A DNA stretch of 64,000 nucleotides from Siphonodentalium dalli. Taxonomy: Eukaryota > Mollusca > Scaphopoda > Gadilida > Siphonodentaliidae. The notes under the pieces were generated by a model that made no database searches, was not told the DNA's origin, and saw nothing but the letters and a program-made list of their open reading frames with translations. The first letter of the stretch is position 1. Each line of letters opens with the position of its first letter. Location: positions 131,147,282 through 131,211,281 of the forward strand of contig CP136062.1 in the NCBI GenBank assembly GCA_032622095.1, written 5' to 3'. A program made the translations under genes and the position numbers. Shown piece by piece: positions 57,431-64,000 of this stretch.

Positions 57431-57839
57431 CTGCATTTGTCACCAAAAAACACCACCAATAAACTCACAAAATCACAGCAGTCAGCATGCATGTTTATCC
57501 CCTAAATATGTGAATTGAGGACGTCATTTTGCAATGTCCGACATCAGAAAAGATATTCATTGTGATCATATCGACGTTGACATTCCATCCCCAGTGCTCA
57601 ATGATATAACACAATAAATATATAAATAATATATTCTCAGAGCGAGCGAATGATGTTGAAAAACAGTGTGACGAGAAATCGTATGCGCCGACGTTCTAAC
57701 GCAGCTTTAAACGTAAAAGAAATACAACAAAGACACATATGAGTTTACCAAACGCATATAGGAACATTTTGGATAAAAATTGATCAGCATTCACGAATGA
57801 AGAATGAGGTTCTTTAAAATATTGATGGCACTTGAGAGG
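57431..57839. other. Unassigned sequence
   Basis: Includes CCAATAAACTC at about 57458, a possible polyadenylation signal for transcription from the left. No ORF with similarity. Confidence 0.4.
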
Positions 57840-58260
57840 CACTTAAGATTGTCATAGTGGTTCGAGAGCCACGGTAATAGTCTAAAGAATTATACCGTAC
57901 AGGTTATATGCGTCAAATAATGTGGTCGATTTCCATATTGTAAATGGTTCCTTCTCTTCCATTAAATGTGGCCTACATAGCATATAGAGGTAGCACGTGT
58001 TTAAATGGACATAAGGCCTTCGTACACATTGGGTACATATGCGCACAAATATATATAAACAAAGTTTGTAAGATATAATCATAGAAAATAACATGGAGGA
58101 ATAGATAAACTTTGTTATTGTGTTTATCATTGATAACACTCCAATAAGACTGCTATAGTGATTACAGAAACCACAGTAATATAAGCACTACAATATAATA
58201 ATGTAGTCGATTACAATATTGTAAATGTTCCTATATATCTTACATTAAGTGTGTCATATA
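57840..58260. repeat. Diverged direct duplication, about 290-bp offset
   Basis: ATAGTGGTTCGAGAGCCACGGTAATA ... TAATGTGGTCGATTTCCATATTGTAAATG at 57856-57950 recurs as ATAGTGATTACAGAAACCACAGTAATA ... AATGTAGTCGATTACAATATTGTAAATG at 58155-58228. The halves given here are listed in fragments of the longer match. Worn, non-coding. Confidence 0.65.
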
Positions 58261-58559
58261 ACGACATCGTATGTTTATTGGGTCAGATTACAGGCCTTCG
58301 AAGTTGGTACGTGTGCAAAAATATGAAAGTTTGTAAACATCATCGGCCGAATTCTGGTCCCTGGTCTAGACCAGGGTTTCATGTAAACTATAGTCTAGAC
58401 CAGGCCGAAACCACGGTGATCGCGATGTGTTACCCAGCTTCGAGGCGAGTAAGCTGGGATTATTGGTCAGCACTGGTCCGTATTCTCGTCTTTTTGAAAC
58501 TCAGGTTTACGTAAACCAAGGTTTGCCTTCTTATTGTCATTCAAGCCTTTGTCGGTCTG

Positions 58560-59340
58560 TTCATAATTCGAACCATGTGGTAACGTACAAGTTCTGGTAA
58601 CAGAAACATAAGTATTTTTTGGAAGCATTTATCTTTATGTTAACCAGATTGTAATTGTGTTATATTTGTATGTCGTGTAGAGTAAATATTATAATTATAT
58701 ATGAACTGAACAATATTTAATATAATCCATAATTATGTGTGTTATAGGTAATAGTCTGCAACTGAGACCTAGTCCCCCCCCTGGTCTGAGATTTTTGTAT
58801 AAACCGAGACTTGATCCTGAGACGAGAATAGCGAAGTCTGGTTTCGAGAATATATTTATGGTGCAGAACTCTAATACGGATTATTAGTTTGATTGTAAGC
58901 CAGTCATTCGCACGATGGTGAATAGTTTGAGCAATCACAAGCTGGCTTTTAACTGGACATTAGAAATGATCTAGTGTAACTGTGTTTTATATAATGTCAC
59001 CTATCATAACTGTAACAATCATGCGTGCGTGTACATCGGCGATTTGCTGTGGATGAGCATGGGCAACCCGGCATAACAGTGAATGGCACATCGGATTTTC
59101 ATTTTCGTCTTACATCGCATGGGCGGGATGCGAGGCTTTCCCGGCGTATTCATAAAATTGACGTTGGAATGCTTCTTAATGGGGATTACTCGTACCGCCC
59201 ATTCACGTAGATTATTCCAGTATTTTGAACAAGAATAATACTGATTTTAAGTAATTTTATTTTAAACGTAAAGCAAACAAAAAAACAGTAAAGACAAAAA
59301 AAAAATTACAAACAAAAAACAGAACCAGAAAAAAAATTAC
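58560..59340. other. Interior of the 2-kb element, no gene
   Basis: Short frames only. A purine-rich tract of AAAAAACA-type repeats at 59270-59358 probably represents an A-rich tail or insertion seam before the SINE. Confidence 0.45.
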
Positions 59341-59360
59341 AAAAACAAAACAAAACAAAC

Positions 59361-59640
59361 GTGGTTCAGTCGGTAGAGTGCCAGGTGGTTTACACCGTCA
59401 CAGGCCGTCCAGCGCTGACGAAGCTGGTTCGAACCCCGTCATAGATAGGGTGACCGTAATAGTATATCTGGGCAAGTTTGTCAGTTGCTTTCCGGGGATC
59501 GATGGTTTCTACACGCAGTGGGACGATTTCTCGGTGAAATTAAGCCTCTGCGTGGTCTTTCCTCCACCCGTAAAATTGACAACGTCGTGTGTGGTCTAGC
59601 GGCTAGATCGACGATAAACCCTAACAAACCAAACCAAACC
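59361..59640 (+). mobile_element. tRNA-derived SINE
   Basis: GTGGTTCAGTCGGTAGAGTG (59361-59380) is a pol III A box in a tRNA-like head and GCTGGTTCGAACCCC (about 59422-59436) an excellent B box. A body follows with GGGGATCGATGGTTTCTACA and CTTTCCTCCACCCGTAAAAT, which recalls the conserved central domain of metazoan SINEs. It ends in an ACCAAACCAAACCCT tail. It lies inside the 58344-60347 element. Confidence 0.75.
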
Positions 59641-60350
59641 CTAGAAATCTCTGGGAAATTCTTATTTTAACGTACATTTTGTTAATCGTCCTTGTTCCAA
59701 TAATGTCTTACCATTTGGATTCTTGGATATTGGAATGATGGCAACTGAAATGATGGGCGCAATTGTGTTTAGCCCATTATATGTTTGGGTCGAGATTTAA
59801 AAGGGCGGTCTCTGATACTGATTATTCGGTGCATGGGGAGGTGGTATAAACAATGTATAGCCACGTATAGGCCATGGCTGGTTCCATCGGCCGTGAAACA
59901 TGTTTTTTTTTACTCAACTAAAACATTTACTCAAACCGCTGACATCAAAATAGGTTATCATAATAAATAAACATAAAGGTAGGGTCGTGGCGACATAGGA
60001 ACTTGGGCTGTCTCACCCCCCCCCCCAACTTAGGATGGAGCGGATTGGAAATATGGACAACACCCCCACCATCCACATGGAGACACTCTAATCACATGCC
60101 TGTAAAGACGACACACCGCACGTGTTCGGTGATAACCCATTACATTAATGCTCAACTATTCGCGACGTGAACGCATCATATTGTTCGACACCAAGCGTGC
60201 CTTTGTCCGTCGATACACCGATCGCCGTTGATTGAACAATAATCCGCCTAATCTAAATCGAGAGTAGGTGGTTTCATCGAGACCAGGTCCAGACATGGAA
60301 CACCGTGATTATTAGGGTGGTCTAGACCAGAGACCAGAATTCGGCCGCAT

Positions 60351-61398
60351 CAGTCCAGTAATAAGAACTTCTGTAAATTCTATATTTTTTCAAAAGTGCA
60401 GTTCATATATCCATGATATCATATCTGAAGATCATGAGAGGAGACTTAAATTTTCTTGATTCATGAAATTTAATGATTATTTTAAGTTAGAAAGGCAACT
60501 ATCCATAATTAAATTAGTTGTTTTTAATGACCGTTCAGCAAAGCGGCACACTGGCCCATGGGCAGTCAAATTAATAATTACTAAATAGACCACTGTGTTC
60601 ACCACACATAGTGCCAGAATACCCATGTATCATATATGATGTATGCATTTAAGTGTGTTTTAAGTCAGATACTGACCTCGTGAAGTGCATGAGACACATA
60701 TAATCATCAGCGACCGGTTTGCGGCCTTGTGTGATTATTTTGCTTCAGACACTTCACTCAGTCATCATCCTTTACATAATGCTCTATATGTGCTAATGTT
60801 CACGTCATGCCTGTTGGATCAGTAAAAAATTGGGCTGAGATGAGTTCTGGGTCACGGGTTCATAATCAACTTAAAGCTGACCAGCATATCTCTTAACACT
60901 GTGGTCTAACTCCAGTTGATTGATCCTTGCTTGAGTTGCCCACGCTGCATATCAACATTTGGTTTCATTGGGTTGTCCTATTTGTGACTGCTTTATTCTA
61001 CATTACAATATACGGGGGTATGATACTATATTATGCAATTAAAAATATAACTCAATATTAAAATGAAGCCTCCTCCCATAGAGCCAAGACAATAAGCTAA
61101 TTGGTGATTGGAGTGTTGTGTGAAATTATTAATTATTCTACCAGTACTTGGTACCGAAAGAGACAACAGTTAACACAATTGTTCAACCTCTCAATTGTTT
61201 TTATCTTCTCATAATAATTGCTCAGATTCTATATACAATGAAGATAAGGAAATGTAAAATTGAAGATTGTTTGCCAGATAGATCCAGAGAGATTCGTTGT
61301 TGAAAATCTGTTGACATTTTTGGCTTACTTTATGCAAAACGCGCGTCTCCCCCTTAAATATCTTACAGTAAATAAAGGTCGGTCACCGGGTGTGTCAG
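60351..61398. other. Unassigned AT-rich sequence
   Basis: No coding similarity or clear repeat. The 96-codon frame beginning at 61260 runs through a hairpin and is not considered a gene. Confidence 0.5.
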
Positions 61399-61496
61399 GG
61401 TTAATGGACGAACTACTGGACATTCGTAAACTAGATGGTCGAGGGCGTGACATAAACCGTTTAGTTTACGAATGTCCACTAGCGAGTCCATTAACC
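61399..61496. repeat. 98-bp hairpin with 34-bp stems
   Basis: GGTTAATGGAC...GGACATTCGTAAACT (61399-61432) pairs with AGTTTACGAATGTCC...GTCCATTAACC (61463-61496), with only a few mismatches and a 30-base loop. Transcribed, it would form a pre-miRNA-sized hairpin; as DNA it resembles a minimal MITE. Confidence 0.88.
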
Positions 61497-62170
61497 GACT
61501 TAAAACACAGTTTTATAATATACAGGGATAAATTACATTGTTACAGATGAACAATTCCGATAAATATCGATATATGAGACGTTTACGAACGTTTTTCTGG
61601 GGGGAAATAGTCCTTGGCACAGGGGGGGGGGGGTAATAAAAAATTTGCAGGAAGGTATGCCAGGGCCAGGTATGCCAGGCGTTTTTTACACCCTCATGCA
61701 ATTTTTTTTACCAAAGACCTTTTCTGCCATATATGACATTTATAACAGTTTAAAACATATTATAGGAATTTATAACTGCAAAAACACCATATCTATGTTA
61801 CTGGGACCTCATATGGGCCTTAGGAGAGATGACATTAAGCTATATGGTATGTTGCATATGGGGCGAAAAAAATCCTTCCCATGCACACAATGATCACCGA
61901 TACCCTTCGGAAAGAAGCTTCGAGAAATGTAAAACTAAAATAAATAAACTTGTCCTGATGTAACTAAAGCCAAGATCATTGTGTGCATGGAAAAAGAGCA
62001 ACTGCCTCAAACATTAATGTGACTATCAATGGCTATATTATAACTGTCATCACACTGTTTATCAGTGCATCAAGCCAATCGGTGAAATATTTGCATGTCT
62101 ATCAACTCATATGATCTGTTACTCTCACAACACCTAAAATATCCAAGTCTGGCATGGTGACTGTTTGTCG

Positions 62171-62814
62171 ATGATAACAATATCGTCCTGCCACTACTGA
62201 GCTTCAGAACCAGAAACCACCGACTTCTGGTGGAAACTGGTTCTTGGACAAACACCCCATACTCAGAACGAAGATGCACTCTTTGTATGGATGAACTCGG
62301 CGATGAATACCACCTTGTTATGAACTGCCCTCGGTTAACTGCCCTCAGAACTAAATATTTGAAAGCCTACTATCGCAACCGACCGAACACAATTAAATTA
62401 CATGACCTCTTCGATACAAATAACAGAAAGATCATAGTAAATCTATCAATATATCTAAAAAAAAGGCCCAAACACTAATGATCCACTCCTGAGGCTCAAT
62501 GAAAAACAAAAACAAAACAAAAAACAACAACAACAACAAATGCCCACCCTCATACAACATATGTACAGGGAATCGCCCCACATACATTATATACCCCCAA
62601 TAATTATAAGATAACTTTATCACATTATAAGATAGTATACCCTCAATCAATATACCATGTACATGTAGTACACTAATAACTCCAACCTATATTGTGTATG
62701 TATATTATGTCACCTCACATTTATATTATGTAATATGTACACTGTTTGAAATTGAATCGCCTGTTATGTCAAATGCGACGAAAGGCGTCATAAACATCTG
62801 AATCTGAATCTGTC
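62171..62814 (+). pseudogene. LINE 3' end with C-terminal zinc-ribbon
   Basis: From about 62200 the frame reads LLSFRTRNHRLLVETGSW, then RCTLCMDELGDEYHLVMNC and RLTALRTKYLKAYY, ending at 62478. This is the FRTRNHxLPVExGRW plus CxxC...H...C tail of CR1/L2-like elements. The 3' region ends in CTGAATCTGAATCTG (62797-62811). The RT is absent because the insertion is strongly 5'-truncated. Confidence 0.85.
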
Positions 62815-63179
62815 ATTTATTATAACAGAACATGCTCCGGTAGACTAACAAAAGTGTTAAGGCATAATGCTAGATAATACTGGTTGACAGACTAATCGGG
62901 AAATGGTTAGAAATTATGGAATTGTGTGTATCCTGTACAATGACCTAAGTTTGCATATATAAGTAAACTTGTCCTAATGCAACTAATGCCTAGATCATTG
63001 TATGCATGGAAAAAGAGCGAGCAACTGTCTCAAACATTAATGTGACTATCAATGGGTATAAAATATTTGTCATCCGTGCATCAATCCAATCAGTAATTAT
63101 TTGCATGTCTTTCAACTCAGATGATCTCTCACAAGACGGAAAGTATCCAAGTCTGGTATAGTGCTGTGACTGCTTGTCA

Positions 63180-63564
63180 TCTATATATATAAACGAGTAG
63201 GATCTGTCCGGAGTTTTCTCTCAGACCCCTGGACCGAGTTCAACCAAATTTGGTGTGGTGACTCGGGGTACCCTGGCGGATGTTATAGTGGTATTAGTTT
63301 TTCAAAATTTTTAATTTAAAATAAAAATAAATAAATTGCTTTTGTTAAATTTGAGCAAGGAATTCAATCTTTAAAAAAAGGGTATTAAAACAATATATAT
63401 AAATCAAAATGTTTCAATGACTAAATGTGCTTGAATCGCACAAAGGGGCCGCCGCTAAGTGAAGGGTCTATATAAGATCAAAATGTGTGCGAAGTCCAAC
63501 AAAGGGGGCCACATGTATCTCCGATGCTGAATATAGGCTCCCAAAAGGAGCCTATTTCAGCTAG
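63180..63564 (+). mobile_element. Short non-autonomous Helitron (385 bp)
   Basis: Starts TCTATATATATAAACGAG at 63180 after an A. It ends with the perfect hairpin AATAGGCTCC-CAAAA-GGAGCCTATT (63532-63556), then TCAG and CTAG (63561-63564) before a T. 5'-TC, a GC-rich hairpin about 4-10 bases before a 3' CTRR, insertion between A and T and no target duplication are the defining Helitron features. The paired copy at 62815 shows the uninterrupted TGTCATTTAT target. Encodes no Rep/helicase. Confidence 0.9.
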
Positions 63565-63813
63565 TTTAGTATAATATAACTAAGTTGCTCAAGTAGACTA
63601 ACATAAGTGGTATGGAATATGTTAGATAATATATATATATATCTTTAATTCCTCCATATAAATGAAGATATGATAAACACATGTAATTTAACAAGAACAT
63701 ACAAAAACAATAGAACATAGGAACGAGAACATAACATATATACATGTACACACTTTATGTATGTGCAAAGCAAAACGAATATAGATGGAAACAGATCGGC
63801 CGGGCACACGAAC

Positions 63814-63865
63814 GAGAGAGAGAGAGAGAGAGTGAGAGAGAGATGGAGAGAGAGAGAGAGAGAGG
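63814..63865. repeat. (GA)n microsatellite
   Basis: GA dinucleotides with two interruptions (GTGA, GATG). Confidence 0.95.
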
Positions 63866-64000
63866 GAGCCGGATACAGATAGAGACAGTATGGGGAAGTA
63901 GAATGAAATGAGTTATGTTAGACAAAAGTGGAGAGAAACAGAGAGGGGTTAATTGAAACTAGATAATCCTAAATTTACGGACAACTGTAGCACCCAGCCG

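Larger units (their letters stand above)
58344..60347. mobile_element. 2-kb element with 30-bp terminal inverted repeats
   Basis: Left tip CGGCCGAATTCTGGTC then CTGGTCTAGACCA (58344-58373) and right tip its reverse complement (60318-60347) differ at one position in 30. CAT stands on both sides (58341-58343, 60348-60350). Further TAGTCTAGACCAGG motifs lie just inside. The interior is AT-rich, carries a SINE (59361-59640) and C tracts near 60016, and no transposase. Tip motifs (TGGTCTAGACCA, GTTT-AAACC type) echo the 440-bp element at 20791. Confidence 0.8.
61945..63640. repeat. Direct duplication, each copy interrupted by a different element
   Basis: 61945-62170 plus 62815-62885 (copy 1) match 62963-63179 plus 63565-63635 (copy 2): AAACTTGTCCTRATGYAACT, TCAAACATTAATGTGACTAT, ATTTGCATGTCTWTCAACTC, GTAGACTAACAWAAGTG. 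Copy 1 is split by a LINE tail (62171-62814), copy 2 by a Helitron (63180-63564), at almost the same position (TTGTC|ATTTA). Confidence 0.85.

Noticed and set aside
61260-61550. 96-codon ORF with plausible composition
   Set aside because: Its second half translates both arms of a hairpin; the first half has no recognisable motif.

Overview
This is eukaryotic, intron-era genomic DNA that is almost entirely repetitive. There are no operons, ribosome binding sites or dense open reading frames. It contains decayed non-LTR retrotransposon reverse transcriptases of the kind abundant in lophotrochozoan genomes, tRNA-like repeat modules, microsatellite tails, many inverted-repeat (MITE-like) elements and several long tandem arrays. 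A molluscan or other lophotrochozoan source is my best inference; the sequence alone does not prove it.

Layout. 1-7650: tandem blocks of two related repeat families, A (units of about 761 and 616 bp) and B (about 516 bp, built from 122-bp subrepeats), interrupted by an 800-bp TTAA-flanked element whose empty site is preserved in the neighbouring unit. 7651-15794: a tRNA-like module and a broken LINE in two parts (8165-9240 and 12211-13575) separated by about 3 kb of other DNA. 15795-30501: a giant imperfect palindrome of 14.3 kb. Its arms carry dispersed and tandem subrepeats, and younger insertions occur in only one arm. Its centre was invaded by a second, nearly identical-armed foldback element (22834-25649) with a perfect 9-bp target duplication. 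30511-43129: a 1352-bp tandem array (9.3 units) in which every unit contains a 451-bp TA-flanked MITE, and the array starts and ends on that MITE. 43430-44940: a further fragment of the palindrome arm, split by another TA-flanked MITE. 45389-47710: a TAA-flanked element, a LINE tail and a palindromic MITE. 48110-48724 (minus): the only convincing host-type coding exon, a signal-anchored PstS-like (phosphate-binding-protein fold) N-terminal domain. 49370-49870: GC-rich repeats matching the palindrome tips. 50438-55822: an inverted duplication of a decayed multi-copy invertebrate ORF, one copy split by a 5'-truncated LINE with a 10-bp target duplication. 56340-57430: a CCAAT/AACGG-rich promoter-like block with an unidentified ORF. 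58344-60347: a 2-kb element with 30-bp terminal inverted repeats and a tRNA-derived SINE inside. 61945-63640: a direct duplication in which one copy holds a LINE tail and the other a short Helitron, both inserted at essentially the same site.

The genes do not form a pathway. The coherent story is layered transposition: in at least five places the window itself contains both the filled and the empty target site, so insertion order and exact ends can be read directly. Coordinates of repeat edges marked 'about' were found by eye; identities were not computed.
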